Shown: positions 1 through 15,674, counted from the first letter of the stretch. The stretch: DNA of 64,000 nucleotides from Portunus trituberculatus (GCF_017591435.1 NC_059303.1:16705709-16769708); one strand, 5' to 3'. The notes: generated from the sequence alone by a model not told the origin. Translations and numbers: made by a program.

Positions 1-392
1 AAAAAAAAAAGCAGAAACTGGAATAAAAATAGACACACGAGGAGGAAAAAGAAGGATATCATATCAAATTGGTTATGGTTTTTTGCCGCTCATCACCACC
101 ACCACCTCCGTCAGGGACTTACCAGACACCCACCCTCTGCGTGTGTCTCTTACTTGGTGCTCTTGACATCGATGTGGCAGCACTGCGACGCTCTGCTCTC
201 TCACCATCACTGTTCTCCAAAGGCTCCACTTGAAGATACTCGTGCTTTTAAGGGTATTTTCACGGTTCTGGTGAAAGATTGGCAGCATTTCTAGTTCTGT
301 CTTGAAAACCCGCCTAGTTGTCTCTGTGGCCTTCGAAAATTGTCGCAGTGAGAGGAGAAGGGGTCTGAATACGGGCGTTAAGTGTCCTCCAG

Positions 393-464
<72 letters not shown>

Positions 465-850
465 CAGACAAAAATTTAAATGTGACAGACAGACAAATTG
501 AAAAGAAGGATAAAGATAAAAAGAGAAAGAAAGGAAGGAGGGAAAAAAGTAAAGAAGGATGTCGATAGAAAGAAAAGGATGAAGGAAAATAGGAAATGAG
601 GAAGATAGGAAGGAAAAACAGATAAAGGGGAGGACAGATGGAAGGATAAATGGAAAGACACAAAGATAGAAAGAGAGAAAGTAAGAAAGTAAAAAAAAAG
701 AAAGAATGCACCAACTAGAAAAAGACCGACAAACAGACAGACAGAAAAGCACATAGATAAGGCGAAAGAAAACACAAGAAAGAAAAAAAGAAAACAATAG
801 TGAAAAGTAACAGTAGCAGCAGCAGTAGTAGTAGCACCAGTAGTGGTAGC

Positions 851-932
<82 letters not shown>

Positions 933-1061
933 ATGGTGGTGGTGGTGGTGGTGGCAGTAGTAGCAGCAGTAGTGGCAGTAGTAGTAGCAGTAGTAGTAGT
1001 AGTAGTAGTAGTGCAGTGCAGTGGTAGTAGCAGTAGTAGTAGTAGTAGTAGTAGTAGTAGC

Positions 1062-1119
<58 letters not shown>

Positions 1120-1120
1120 A

Positions 1121-1192
<72 letters not shown>

Positions 1193-2219
1193 CCACAGCA
1201 AAAGTCTTCCACCTACATGCCAGCTTAGCGCAAAGTTTAGATTAACCTTGCACTCATTTGGGTCTTCTGATCTTTCCCTGCTTCTCCCTCCCTCCTCCTC
1301 CCATTAGCTCTGCCTCCCTCACCCCTCCACCCCCTCAACTCTGCCTCCCTCACTCGTCCCCTTTCACCTCTGCCTCCCGTCACTCCCCATCCCCCCTCTC
1401 ATCTGTGGCCCCTTTGACCCTCCCTCAGACACACCACCACCTATGTACCTTCCTCCCATTTCCTTCACCTGAATCTCATCTTCTGGACTCCTCTACATTT
1501 GCATAAGTCCTTTTATCTTCTATGTATTCCTCAGTCTCCTCTCTCTCATATATTTCTGTTTCCTCTTCCTTCTCGACTTCCTCCTCCTCCTTCCTAGTAA
1601 GACTGTCAAGGGTGTTCTCCTGATTCTGATGACAATTAAGGAGTGATTCAGTACATTAACTGGAAAAAACATGCATGAGAATTCGTGTATTCATCTCTGT
1701 GGCCTTTGAAAGCAGAGCGAGAGGGAACAAAGCGTTTCAAAACACTGGTCCCGACATTCAGTGAGTTTATGTGCGCCAGTTTGGGAGCTTTCACGGCGAA
1801 TAAAGTTACTACGTACTCCCAACGCCATGCAAAGGTCGTGTCGGGTTCAGCAGGCGCGGCGACACATCACCTGTACATTTTAACATATTTCTAGGGTTTC
1901 AGTTTAAATTTAGAGAATTAAAAAGGCCACACATTATTTATGGCTATTGGTTTTCTATATCAACATTTTGCCTCTACCTTTCATTACCGGTAAAGGATTA
2001 AACATGTAAATGAACGAATGTAGGGCGCTGAGGCTGTATACATAGAAATCAAGGGAATCTAGAATGAAAGGAAACGAGTTAGGAAAGGAAGAGTTAGAGA
2101 TTATTTGAAAAAAAAGTTTAAAAGCATCACAACTTATTACTGGCAGTATTTAAGTGCGTAGAAACGAAGTGACGAGTATTAGAGAGAATTAGAGCGAGGG
2201 AAAGAGAGTAAAAAAATAT

Positions 2220-2277
<58 letters not shown>

Positions 2278-2280
2278 AAA
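1..2280. repeat. Gene-free region: (GA)n, (AGT)n complex, pyrimidine-rich DNA
   Basis: (GA)n at about 397-463 runs into purine-rich DNA to 790. A mixed AGT/AGC/GGT trinucleotide block fills 811-1192. 1270-1600 is pyrimidine-rich. (GA)n returns at 2222-2276. The open frames here are poly-Ser, poly-Val, poly-Leu or Arg-Glu repeats from the microsatellites; I see no gene. Confidence 0.8.
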
Positions 2281-2426
2281 ACAATGAACTTTTGCCTCGC
2301 CGCTTAAGGCTGAGTCGCGTTTCATGAGGATTAAAACAGGGAGGTAACTTGGTGAACTTTCTGAAGGATTATCCCCGCAAACTTAAGGCCGCGCGTGCCT
2401 CGGGGAGTGCGTGGGCCGCGGGTCAC

Positions 2427-2527
2427 CTCAAGGAGCTTCTCGAACTCCTGAGTGTCGCCACAGAACCTCCAGAAATGTGGCTCCGGGCGGCAGGAAGAAG
2501 TCAATCTGTCCTTCCCTCTTGGCGAGT
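2427..2527 (-). other. Possible lone exon in a GC-rich patch
   Basis: A GC-rich patch in AT-rich repeats is open on the minus strand, with an acceptor-like CATTCCTCCAAG and a donor-like GAG/GTGACC. One frame reads CRPEPHFWRFCGDTQEFEK. I recognise no family and no partner exon, so this is weak. Confidence 0.15.
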
Positions 2528-2599
2528 CTTGGAGGAATGAATGACGAAGAAAAAAGAAACAGTAGGAAAAAAGAAGATATGAAAATAAAATAAAAAGGA

Positions 2600-4600
2600 A
2601 AATTATTCTCGTTCTTTCCATTTATGTTTTCTTTATCCTTTTTTTCTTGTTTATAATTGTTATCGTTATTAGCTTTATCGTTATTATTGTTATTTCTATT
2701 TGGTTTTTTTAGCTTCATCATTATTATTGCTATTCTTACTTGGGTTTTTATTATCATTACTCTCAACACTGCTTCTATTTCACTACCACCTGTACTAATA
2801 GCAGTGGTAGTATAGAAAGGCCACGGCTATAGAATCTTTTCATATCATAGTAATCTGGAGATACGTCGTCAGTGTTTAAATCAAGACATACAAACTTTAA
2901 ATTCTTTTTTTTACTTCCTTAATCTTTCTTTATCCGAGTTACATTTATTACTTTTCCAGCACTTGGTCGCAAAACTCAAACCTCCCTCGCCGACTGAACA
3001 ACTTCCCCATCGGCTTCATGTCTTTTCCGAGAACGTCGAATTTCGTGAAGGTGCTTTACCCAAGTTGACGGTGGGAGGCAAATGTCAAAGAGCAAGCCAC
3101 GCCAGTCTCAGTGCTCCTCAGTGTTCCGTCGGGGGAGTATGTCTCGAGTCACGCAGGAGACAACTCACCCTTCGCTTCTCCGTTAGAGTCTGGCACTAGA
3201 GGATCACGAGGTTGCCTAAAGCGTGGTGCCTTGAGTATTTTTGGCCCGTGGGAGGCAACAGAATGCGTGGGCGAGACTGTGAAGACGTGGGTGAGGCTGT
3301 GAGATTGTGAGGCAGGGCGTGATAAGGGAGGGAGGAGGGACGGTAAGAAGATGGCAAAGATAAATTAGGATATAGATGGTTCCTCCTACCCGATACTCAA
3401 GTCTCTTAGTTCCTGCCACGCCTCCTCATCACCCGCCCTCCTTCATTATACGACCGCATCCCTCCTTCCTCTCTCCTTCCCCTCTCCTTTTTCCTTCCCT
3501 CCGTCCCATAATCCTTCTTGAGTATACGGTACTTTGGTCACTCTTCCTTGATTTTTCTTCCTCCGCTTTCTATTTTTCCTTCCTTCCTTCCTTCCTTCCT
3601 TTTTTCTTCTTTCCTCATCCTTTAATCCTTCGTGAGTTGCCAGTACTGCTTTCCTTCAGTCTTTTTTTTCGTTTTCCTCACTTTTTTTTATATTTCTCTT
3701 CTTTCTTTCTTTCTTCCTTTTCTTCTTTTCTAACCCTTTCAGAGTATGCATTATTTTTTTTCCTCTTTCTTTCATTCCTTTTCTTCTCCACTTCATTCTT
3801 TTTTACTTTATTTTCTTTAGCCTTATTATTCATCGTCAAATATCACTCTCCCCTTTCCTTATACACATCATTATCTAAATAAACTCTTTCGTTCATTCTT
3901 TTAATTATCTTTTCTGCATCTTTTGCTAAATAATTTATCTGCCTTTATTCAATTCTTTACTTTCTTCTCCATAAAATTCACGATAAATATTCTCTCATTG
4001 TTATTTTGCCGCGCCTTTGATTTTCATGAATTTTTAGATGTTTTTTTTTATAAGTTTCGTGTGTTTATGGTGCATTTCGTGTGTTTTTGTGAGTTTTTGG
4101 AGTATTTCGTGTGTTTTTGGCATATTTCGTGTGGTTTTGTGTGTTTCATGTAATTTTCTTGTTTTTGTACGTATTTTGAGAGTGTTTTCGTGTGTTTATG
4201 GTGTATTTCGTGTGTTTTTTGGTGTATTTGTGTGGTTTCGTGTGTTTAATGTAGTATTTTGAGCGTATTTTCATGTATTAAGTCACTTCTCTAAACCACA
4301 ATTCACGTATACATTTATTTACCTTCATTTCTCCACTGATAAAAAAAAAAATAAAGTTTCACATACACCATTTCCCCCTTTAGTCACTTTCCATCTCCCA
4401 CAAAACTTCCTTTATTTCTTTCTCGTCTTCACTTTTCCCCATTTCTTTCAACTCCCTAGAAGTTTCAAAACCGCATCTTTTCTTACTCACTTTTCCCCAC
4501 ACCTAATTCTTCTATTTTTTCTTTCCTCCTCTAAAAAATTCAAATCTCCCACGCCCACAAGAGTAACGAAACCAATTATCCCTCCCAACACTGAGCTTAC
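2600..4600. other. No gene seen; AT-rich and pyrimidine-rich DNA
   Basis: Low-complexity T/C-rich DNA around 3440-3830 and a degenerate tandem block at 4050-4275 whose units share TTTCGTGTGTTTTTGG with a spacing near 28 bases. No splice-linked coding segments were found. Confidence 0.6.
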
Positions 4601-4611
4601 CACGAACAGAG

Positions 4612-5030
4612 CGGAGAGCAGCCGAGAGGAGCCGAGAGGAACCGAGAGAAGTTGAGAGGAGCCGAGAGAAGCCGGGGGAAGCCGAGAAGACCAGAAAAGA
4701 GCCTAGAGAAGCTGAGAGGAACCGAGACGAACCGAGGAGCCGAGGAGCCGAGAGGAACCAAGACGAGCCGAGAGAAACCGAGAGGAAGCTGAAAGGAGCC
4801 GAGATAATCTGAGAGGAGCCGAGAGAAGCCGAAAGGAGCCAAGTAGAGCCGAGAGGAGCTGAAAGTAGCCAAGAGAAGCTAAGAGGAGCCCAGACAAAGT
4901 TGAAAGAAGCCGAGAAGAGTCGAGAAGCCGAAAGGAGCCGAGAGAAGGCGAAAAGAGCCGAGAGAAGCTGAGAGGAGCCGAGAGAGAAGGCGAGAGGAGC
5001 CGAGAGGAGCCGAGACAGGAGCCGAATATA
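4612..5030. repeat. Purine-rich minisatellite with a 10-bp period
   Basis: About 40 variants of a decamer such as GAGCCGAGAG / GAACCGAGAG / AAGCCGAGAG in nearly unbroken register. It translates on the minus strand to Ser/Leu-rich nonsense in all three frames because 10 is not a multiple of 3. Confidence 0.85.
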
Positions 5031-5757
5031 AGAGACGCCCACGGTTTTCCTCCTACGGGTGAAAATAAATAGCCAGGAGTTGTTTAGGTAATGTTGTCTT
5101 CTCAAGCTCCTTCTGCTGTCATTAATAAAGATTCTCTACATTTTATTATTTGTTTAAGAAAATGGAAGAATAACGAGTGTCTTTATGGCTTTCTACAATT
5201 TGTTTTATTTTTTTTTTTTAAGGTTTATTTTGTTGTTATTTTTGTTATATCATTTTTGTTCATGTAGTCTTGTTCTTTGTTCTGTTGTTATTTATTTATT
5301 TGTTTATTTGTTTTTGTTTTTTTCAGTGTCAGTTTTCTTTTCTCTAAATTAATCTTTATTTTGTTTCACTGATTTCAGATTTTTCTCATATTTTCTTTTG
5401 TTATAGATTCATAATTTTTTTCCCTTTTTTATTCATGTTATTTGTTGTTCCTTCCTTCTAATCTAGTTATCCATCGCAGCTCAATCGCTCCCCCCCCCAT
5501 TCCAAACAACCTCCTCACCCCCCCCTTCCCCTTTACACAATCCTCTTTCTTTCCAGTAAGATTGAATTAGTTATTTTTTTCTCTTCCATTTTTTTTCTAT
5601 CCAGATTTGAAGGACAACTTTTAACATTTTCTTCATTTTCCAACGTGTTTATTTTTCTGGTTCCCCTGACGTGGCAGCGCCGCGGGCACACTGTTTCCTC
5701 CCCTGCAAAAGGCTTTATTTACCGACACTTCGTCCTCCCCTCACAAACACACAAACA

Positions 5758-5976
<219 letters not shown>

Positions 5977-6182
5977 AACATCACTCCTCCCTTAAGCAAA
6001 CCAGACATTTTACATCCAGACAGTGAAAATAAATCTGGCTACCCTTTACATTACCTCACCTTCTCCCCTTCCTCGCCTCGTGTGGAAAGGGCGGCACCTC
6101 CTCCTCCTCCTCCTCTTCTCGATCCTCTCCTTCCCCCTTTCACCAAATTGCCTCCCCTTTATTTTTGTTGTTGTCTTTCTTA

Positions 6183-6396
6183 TTAACCCTTTAAGTATTG
6201 GGACACATTTTTACCTTGAGGTTTGTGTACGATTAGATCATTTTATTGACATTAGGAAGGATCTATGGAGGCCAGAAGATTAATAGCCACAGTCTTCACT
6301 ATTTTCATCCCTACATGAGTTTCTAAAGTTGTATAAAATCAGCAAAAAGTAACCAGAATGTATATGGAAAACATGTCCTGGTTCCTGAAGCGGTTA
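6183..6396 (+). mobile_element. TTAA-ended short repeat (MITE-like), copy 1
   Basis: About 210 bases starting TTAACCCTTTAAGTA and ending TGAAGCGGTTAA. The two ends of the family are inverted repeats (TTAACCCCTTCAGTAC and its complement), and both end in TTAA, the target site of piggyBac-type transposons. The middle carries GACATTAGGAAGG, AGAAGATTAATGGCCACAG and TCTTCACTATTTTAATC. No protein is encoded, so it would depend on enzymes made elsewhere. Confidence 0.7.
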
Positions 6397-6894
6397 AAAC
6401 TTCAATTTATATTTCAATTTATTCTATTATTACTGTTTTTGTGGAAGGTTTTGTTTTTCTTCCATTTTATACTGCGAGCCGAGTAAATGAACAGTTTTGA
6501 TAAATATTTCCATTGATAATTAAGTAAGTGATGTTTTATTGGGCTTTTTTTCAATTACTCTTATTATAACGTCATTATTTTCACTTCCCACTTTTCTTTC
6601 CCTCACTTTTACTCCCCACCAAGAACGAAAGGATGAACAACAAAGAAAACGAAACTTGACAACGAGGAACAAACAAGGATATACACACAAACATAAAAAA
6701 AAAAAAAAAAAATAATAAGCGGAAAAAACAAAAAGAATACTATGACACAACCATAATGTCAAAATATCAAACAAACATAATGCCACTCTGAGACAGGAAG
6801 CAGGGGACGCGCGGCTTACCAAACAAAGGAACGGCGAAATGAGCCCCACACAAAAATAGATAAAATAGAAGCCATTAAAAAGTACTAACAGGAT

Positions 6895-7108
6895 CAACCT
6901 CTTCAGTACTGAGACGCATTTTTATCATGAGTTTTGGGTACGATTAGACGATTCTGTTTACATTAGGAAGGGTCTATGAAGGTCAGAAGATTAATGGCTA
7001 GAGTCTTTACTATTTTAATCCCCCACATAAGTTTCTGAAGCCGTATAGATTCACCAAATACTAAGCAGAATGAGTAGAGAAACGCGTCATAGTACTGAAA
7101 GGAGGTTA
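6895..7108 (+). mobile_element. TTAA-ended short repeat, copy 2
   Basis: Full length, same orientation as copy 1, some 500 bases away. Starts CAACCTCTTCAGTACTGAG (first TTAA decayed) and ends TACTGAAAGGAGGTTAAA. Confidence 0.65.
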
Positions 7109-8091
7109 AACGTGAAAACAGTGAGAGGACAGCCATCTCAACCTTCCCAACAAGATTCCCAACGAAGGATGATAATTTTTGAGGAGGAAATTCAAATGTT
7201 TTATTTCTGGGATAGTGGAGTTTGTGATTTCTTGACAGGAGAAAAATGAAAACGAGTGAGAAATAAAGCCCAGTGATTAAACAGTGGGAAAAGATTATGT
7301 GATATTACTAAGATGGAGGAGAAAATGACGAACAATGGAATGATAGATTGAATACATTTTGAGACAAGAGTTAAAAAAAAAGTGGAAAGGTGGAGGAACA
7401 GAAACAGAGAATTAAATAAAGAACAAAACAGAGAAGTGGAGGAGCATTACTGGGGTGAGAGCAAAATAGAGGCCATAGAGAGCATGTGGGAGTGGAAAAT
7501 TAAGGAATAGAAGGACAGTAAAAGGTGGAGGAAGAGTGGAAAAGGAGCAGAGGGGTGGAGGGGTGTTATTGAGGCCGCAACGAACTTCTCTCTTCAGTAA
7601 TCTGCAGTAAATCAGGTTAGGGAAGACTAGAGGACCTTGCGTGATGTCCTTAGCTGGGACTATTGTGGGAGCGAGGGCTGCTGCGTCCCCTCCCTACCCA
7701 GTCCCCAGCAGTACTCCTTGACCGAGCCTTCCCTCCCTGCGTCAGTAGTGAAATTGTAAAGTTGTCGTTCACCCTCTGTACTAGCGTTTTAAGACCAGTG
7801 TTTCCTTCTGTTAGCTCTCTCTCTCAAGAAATGTATAAAAGTGAGTTTAGGAATGGTGAGAAAGGTCTTATGGAGATTTGATATTGAGATGCTTTTGCTG
7901 TGTTATGATTTATTTCTATGCTGTAGTGTTTTTTAGATCCATTTTTTTTCTTTTTACTATTTTTTTCTCCTTCATTCTCTGGTTAAAGGAAAGTATAAAC
8001 GTTATCTTAAGAATGACGTAAAAGATTGATACTGTGTCATTATCAAGCCTTCTCCGGTAGTGTTTTTAGATCAGAGTTTCTTCCTGTGTTT

Positions 8092-8125
<34 letters not shown>

Positions 8126-8126
<1 letters not shown>

Positions 8127-8330
8127 TAACCCCTTTAGTACCATGACGCGTTTCATTCTGCCTACTATCAGACAATTTTATTCAGCTTTGGAAACACATG
8201 TGGGGATTAGAATAGTGAAGACTCTGGCCATTAATCTTCTGAACTCCATAGACCCTTCCTAATGTCAATAAAATGGTCTAATCGTACAAAAATCTCAAGG
8301 TAAAAATGTGTCCCACTATTGAAGGTGATA
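8126..8330 (-). mobile_element. TTAA-ended short repeat, copy 3
   Basis: Reverse orientation; starts right after a (TC)n tract with TTAACCCCTTTAGTACCATG and loses the last few bases at its other end (CCACTATTGAAGGTG). Confidence 0.65.
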
Positions 8331-8461
8331 AGAAAAGCATAACTGTTACCCTAAGAATGATGTAATGGTTTTATAGTTTGTTATATTTAGTTATCAATTG
8401 CTAGTGATGATTTTAAGAAAGTTCCTCGTCGCTTATTGAAGTTTCACTGTTATATGTTCTT

Positions 8462-8960
8462 CCTTCGTCAATAAAACTTTTCTCTTGCCATCATTCACGT
8501 AATTTTCCCTCATCAGAATTAATTTACCTACATTTCCTCTTTGTCAGTAGCACCTGCACTACAATGTCCCTCCGTCATTATGATTATCAACAGCAATGCC
8601 TCCCCTTCGGCAGTAAAGAAATGACCTGTGCAACGCTCCTCCTCCTTGATCAGTATAAATGTCAGACAATTCTTCCCTTCGTCAGTAGAGAGGGGCCAGA
8701 GCGTTGCCTTCCCTTCGTCAGTACACATTTGATTAATCCTACTTTGCCAATATGAATTTAATTGCCAATTCTCTTCCTTCATCAGTAGAGCTTTCAGTAC
8801 AATGCTTCTCCTTCGTCAGTGTGAATCTCAATGACAACTCTTGCCTCGCCAGTAAAAAGACGCAAAAAAACCAGAACTTCACCCTTCGTCAGTCAGAATA
8901 CTCTCTGAAAACATGACTTCCCTTTCCTTTACGCTGATTTCCCTTCGTCAGTAGCGACCC
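8462..8960. repeat. Degenerate minisatellite, core CCTTCGTCAGTA
   Basis: About eleven copies of the core CCTTCGTCAGTA at spacings of about 35-60 bases, separated by diverged text with recurring ACAATGCTTCTCC-like strings. It is old, and no frame stays open across it. Confidence 0.65.
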
Positions 8961-9159
8961 AGCAATTCCACTCCAGCAACAGATAAAAAAAAATCTCTTA
9001 CTACATTTTCCTTTCATCACGCCTGCCAACTGTAGCGTCTCCTGGTCTCTTAGTCAGTCTCATCCTAGCTTGAATTTTTTTCCCCTCTTTTCATAGGATT
9101 TCCCTGTGTACTTTCTGGAGAAGGACAAAAAATATTAATAATGTATAGGAAAACACAAT

Positions 9160-9790
<631 letters not shown>

Positions 9791-10656
9791 AAAAAACTCT
9801 CACTTCAAATCGCGTCAGAATTACCAATCCATCAACAAGACATCAATATTACAGGAACGGCCACGTGTAGACTTGATAAGTTAATCTTGCAGTTTCCTCT
9901 ATTTTCTTACGTCTTAATACTCATCATGCAATTACAGCAGCATCTGGCAGCTTCTAGAGGCGTGAGGAGGACGAGCCGCAGCCACTCACCAAGTAATGCC
10001 ACACGTTAGGCACAAGTTAGGGCGAAGGACGAGGCAATCACCAACTCGGCCCCAAAACCTAATGGGAAAGTTTAATGCAATTTTGTGTCGTAATGAAGCT
10101 GCTTGACCCGCTGTGAGTGAGTGAGGGAGGGGAGGAGGACTTGAGGTAACTGGGACACTACGTTGGTGCTTTGTGAGTAAATAGGACACGAGGGCAGACT
10201 CATTTAGGATGGTTCGTGTTCATCAGCGTCTCGGCATCTCGTCTCGACAACTTTTAACAGGCTCGAGTGGAAGTTACTCTGGTTTTCAAGTGTCTTTTTA
10301 TGACTGTTTTGATGGCTCAGGAAGGATTTTGCGTTCTAACTAGGAGGAAACATCTAAACGGAACACAACTTGTCATCTTTGTACCCTTTCAGAATGAATA
10401 ATTGTGACTTCAAGAACAAATATGGGAGTCTTTATTCATTTACTCATAAGAAAGGTTCCAGTTACGAATGAAATTTTTGTAGGGTTTTCACGAGTGTTTT
10501 CATATTTCCAGTGAATGAGTTGCTAACAGTCTGCATCCTCAATGGTTCAGTAGTTTAACAGTATATCGAAAGCAAAGTATACCGATGGAACATGAAGGGA
10601 GGTGTACAAGAAAGCAAAAAATAAACAGAAAGTCAAAGTCTCTCCAAATATACGTA

Positions 10657-10863
10657 CTTACAAATAACCATGAAAAATCCAACTTACCGTCTCTGCAACC
10701 TTTTGAAACTCGCCATTCAGAACCCAAACATTTCAAATTAACTAAACGAATCTAACCAAACTTACAAATAACGATGAAAAACCCAACTTATTTTCTCTGC
10801 AACTTTTTGAAACTCGCCATTTAGAATCCAAACATTTCAAATTGACTAACCGAATCTAACCAA
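10657..10863. repeat. Tandem duplication of about 105 bases
   Basis: Two adjacent units beginning CTTACAAATAAC and ending GAATCTAACCAAA share most bases; both include GAAACTCGCCATT and AAACATTTCAAATT. No coding potential is seen. Confidence 0.85.
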
Positions 10864-11219
10864 ACCTAACTTCACAAGATTAACAGAACTAACTTCACTT
10901 CCTTGCCATTAACTAAGCAAACTGACCTAATAACTTTCTAATACCTAACAAGACAAGTTGTAGAATCCAATACCACTTCTTAACACTCAAGTCAGTAGAA
11001 ACACTCCTCATAATGTTGAAAGAAGGAGAGGAGGAGGAAGATTAGGCATGACAGGAGAGAAGGAAAGAAGGAAAGAGGGAAGCACGAAAGGAAGGGAAAG
11101 ATGAAAGGGACAGAAGGCAAATGAATATATGGAACACTCATATTTGGGAAAGAGAAGAGAATAAAGGAAATACAAAATGAAAGAAGGAAGGATGTCGGGA
11201 TGGGATGAATTTCTTTTCT

Positions 11220-11225
11220 GGCCTG

Positions 11226-11312
<87 letters not shown>

Positions 11313-11364
11313 AGACGTAATGAAGTCAAATGAAAGATATGAGATACAGGCGAAGGAAACGAAC

Positions 11365-11439
<75 letters not shown>

Positions 11440-11621
11440 GCCTGAGGGAGCCTTGTGCTGAGCTTCACACTGAGGTGTCACATGATCATTATCAGACTGG
11501 TGTTGGCGGAAGGGAGGAGGAGGAGGAGGAGGAGGAGGAGGAGGAGGAGGAGGAGGAGGACGGGGAAAGGGTGAGTGAGACCTGAGATGGGCAAAGTTAA
11601 GGAAGGAAGACAAAACAATGG

Positions 11622-11688
<67 letters not shown>

Positions 11689-11805
11689 ATGATCTACAAT
11701 TAGGTCAAGTCATTACCAGGGAAGAAAAAAAGGCAGAAATAACACCCAAAGTCGTAATAACCATCGTTTATTCATTTTTTTTCACAAATGTAACTGCTAA
11801 TTGTG

Positions 11806-11855
<50 letters not shown>

Positions 11856-11916
11856 ACGACTAAACCATCATTCATCTTTATTTTCCGTGTACTTAACTCC
11901 GCCTATTACGTTCATT

Positions 11917-11958
<42 letters not shown>

Positions 11959-12308
11959 AAAGTAAACAAACAAGAACAAAAAACTAATCGTATCCATCAC
12001 ATTTATCCCTTCCTCCTCCTCTTCCTCCTCCTCCTCCTCCTCCTCCTCCTCCTCCTCCTCACATACACTCACTATGACAAAAAAAAAAAAGAGTTAGCGT
12101 CCGTGTTTGTACGTGTTTTGTCCGTGTCCGTTCAAAGGTCGTCGTGATAGGAAAGTTGTTGATCGGTCAGTAGTACAAACACCACCACGGGAACCTCTAC
12201 TGAACGGGATACGGCGAGGGATGGAATGTGTGCGATTTTTTCTTGTTGTTGTTGTTCTTTTTCTTCTCTCTCTTATTTTTTTCCTCACAAATGTAACTGC
12301 TTATTGTG

Positions 12309-12391
<83 letters not shown>

Positions 12392-12420
12392 AATTCATTG
12401 TGTGCGTTCGTTTAATTTGT
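11220..12420. repeat. Microsatellite cluster (GA, GGA, TC, CAA, TCC)
   Basis: (GA)n 11229-11310 and 11368-11437, (GGA)n 11515-11559, (GA)n 11624-11686, (TC)n 11812-11854, (CAA)n 11919-11957, (TCC)n 12014-12060, (TC)n 12312-12389. A 34-base string, CACAAATGTAACTGC then TTGTGCC, precedes both TC tracts, about 508 bases apart. Confidence 0.9.
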
Positions 12421-12862
12421 CAATCTTTCTTGTATGGCAACTTTTATTTTTTCTGATATAATTTTCAGTATCGTCATAATACATTTGTCTACACATTTAC
12501 GTATCTATCATTAACTATCTATCAAGTCATTCTATCACACGACTGTTCAGCATATCAAATTTATCAAGCGATTTTTTCCATCTTTCCCTTTGGTTTCATT
12601 ACATTTATATCGCATCCAGATCATTATTCATCCAATTACTCCTTTGTTTAGCTAATTATCGCTTCAGTTTACGACCGAGGCAACGAACAAACGTGAAATC
12701 GTGTTTACCATTCCGTCCTCTTTCAAAGTCTCACGGAAGTCAAAATGCAAAGCTGCATTTCAGCATCCAAAACATTAATTCTAAAGGATCAAGCGACCAA
12801 GAAAAAGCTGTAAAAAAAGAACCAAACTAAGACCACACAAACACACAGCACCAAATGAACGT

Positions 12863-14369
<1,507 letters not shown>

Positions 14370-14370
<1 letters not shown>

Positions 14371-15248
14371 ATGCAAGTCACTGTGTATTCTAAGCGCGTT
14401 TTCTTGGTTACAGTGTTAGTTTGACCAAAAATTTGTATTTAAATTGCAAACTCACGAGAACCAGACAATTACCTCATTAGAACAGTGTTATGAGAGAACA
14501 TAGAACAAAAGCCGTAGTACAGAAGTCAGGTTGTAAAGTAAAGACGATCTAGATTTAAGGCCTCTCGTGGCTTCTGACACCTCGTCAAAAATATTTCTTA
14601 TAATTTTGCTTCTTCATTCCCTCCTTGATTTTAACCACATGACGCCGCAGCCATCTTATCTACCTCTCAAGCTGAACTCTTCACCGAAACCCTTGTAAAA
14701 TACCCACTTAGGACGACTCAGGGCTTGTTATTCTCTCCCTCCCACCATTAAGGCAAATAAGCCCGTGTTAAAAGTGAAAGGAAGCGAGTCGGCAATGATT
14801 TGAAGAAAATACACACATAAAAGTAACAAAAAATGAATAAATAAAAAAAAAAAAAAAAACACGGACTACAAAAATAGACTTTAGTGACAGAAAACGAATA
14901 GAAAGAGCAACAGAGGAGAAGAGGCTCGCACAGAGGAGCTCACGGCAGTAGGTAGTGTGAGTGGGTGGGTGAGTAGTCTGACTGGAGGCCTGGCTGAGCG
15001 TGGCGGCGTAACTCGAGCCTCCCCAGACGCATCGTGTAGCCATTACGGGAGCGATGTGTCACTTCCTATTATTTTTCCCCTCACTGTCATACAAATGGAC
15101 GTCAGGTCAGCTCACCACTGCCTCAAGGGGGACTCAGGAGAGGCAAAGACGTCACCTATGCCCTCCCGTAGAGTTCCAGTGTGGGTGTGGAATAGAACTG
15201 TGTTGTCTGAAAATCTTTACATATTGCTCTGTCTCTACATCCCAATCT

Positions 15249-15250
<2 letters not shown>
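14370..15250. other. No gene seen
   Basis: Mostly unique sequence of mixed composition. Short open frames exist on both strands, but without splice partners, codon bias or recognisable motifs. Confidence 0.5.
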
Positions 15251-15253
<3 letters not shown>

Positions 15254-15339
<86 letters not shown>

Positions 15340-15420
15340 CGCCTCCTATGCTATATAAAACAGACACCTTTGTATGTATGTTCACTTCCTACGATGATGA
15401 TGATGATGATGATGATGATG
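15254..15420. repeat. (GA)n-(GT)n and (GAT)n
   Basis: (GA)n passes into (GT)n at about 15291 and ends near 15337; a (GAT)n run lies at 15393-15420. Confidence 0.9.
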
Positions 15421-15617
15421 ACGGTGACAATGACCGCCACAGAAAACCAAGAAATGATAAGAGACTCCATAAAATATAACGAAATATATGTGAACTGCAC
15501 TTACTTGACCCATAGAAGCGAAGGCAGAGGCTCCACAGAAAACAGAAGGAGGTGGTTGGTGTGCGCCCTCTCCATCTGAGCTCACGTGAACAAGTTACAA
15601 AATGGCAGCTTTCTCTT

Positions 15618-15674
15618 GAGCCTCTGAAATGGAAGCAAGTGTTAATATTGTTGTTTATTTTCTGTTTACGTATT

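Noticed and set aside
378..1307. Long open frames of poly-Thr, poly-Leu, poly-Tyr, poly-Ser and poly-Val
   Set aside because: They are readings of an AGT/ACT trinucleotide block in all frames and on both strands, with no other coding signs.
4512..5105. 197-residue minus-strand open frame rich in Ser, Leu and Phe
   Set aside because: It is the 10-base purine minisatellite read in three frames; the three products are all alike, as expected from a repeat.
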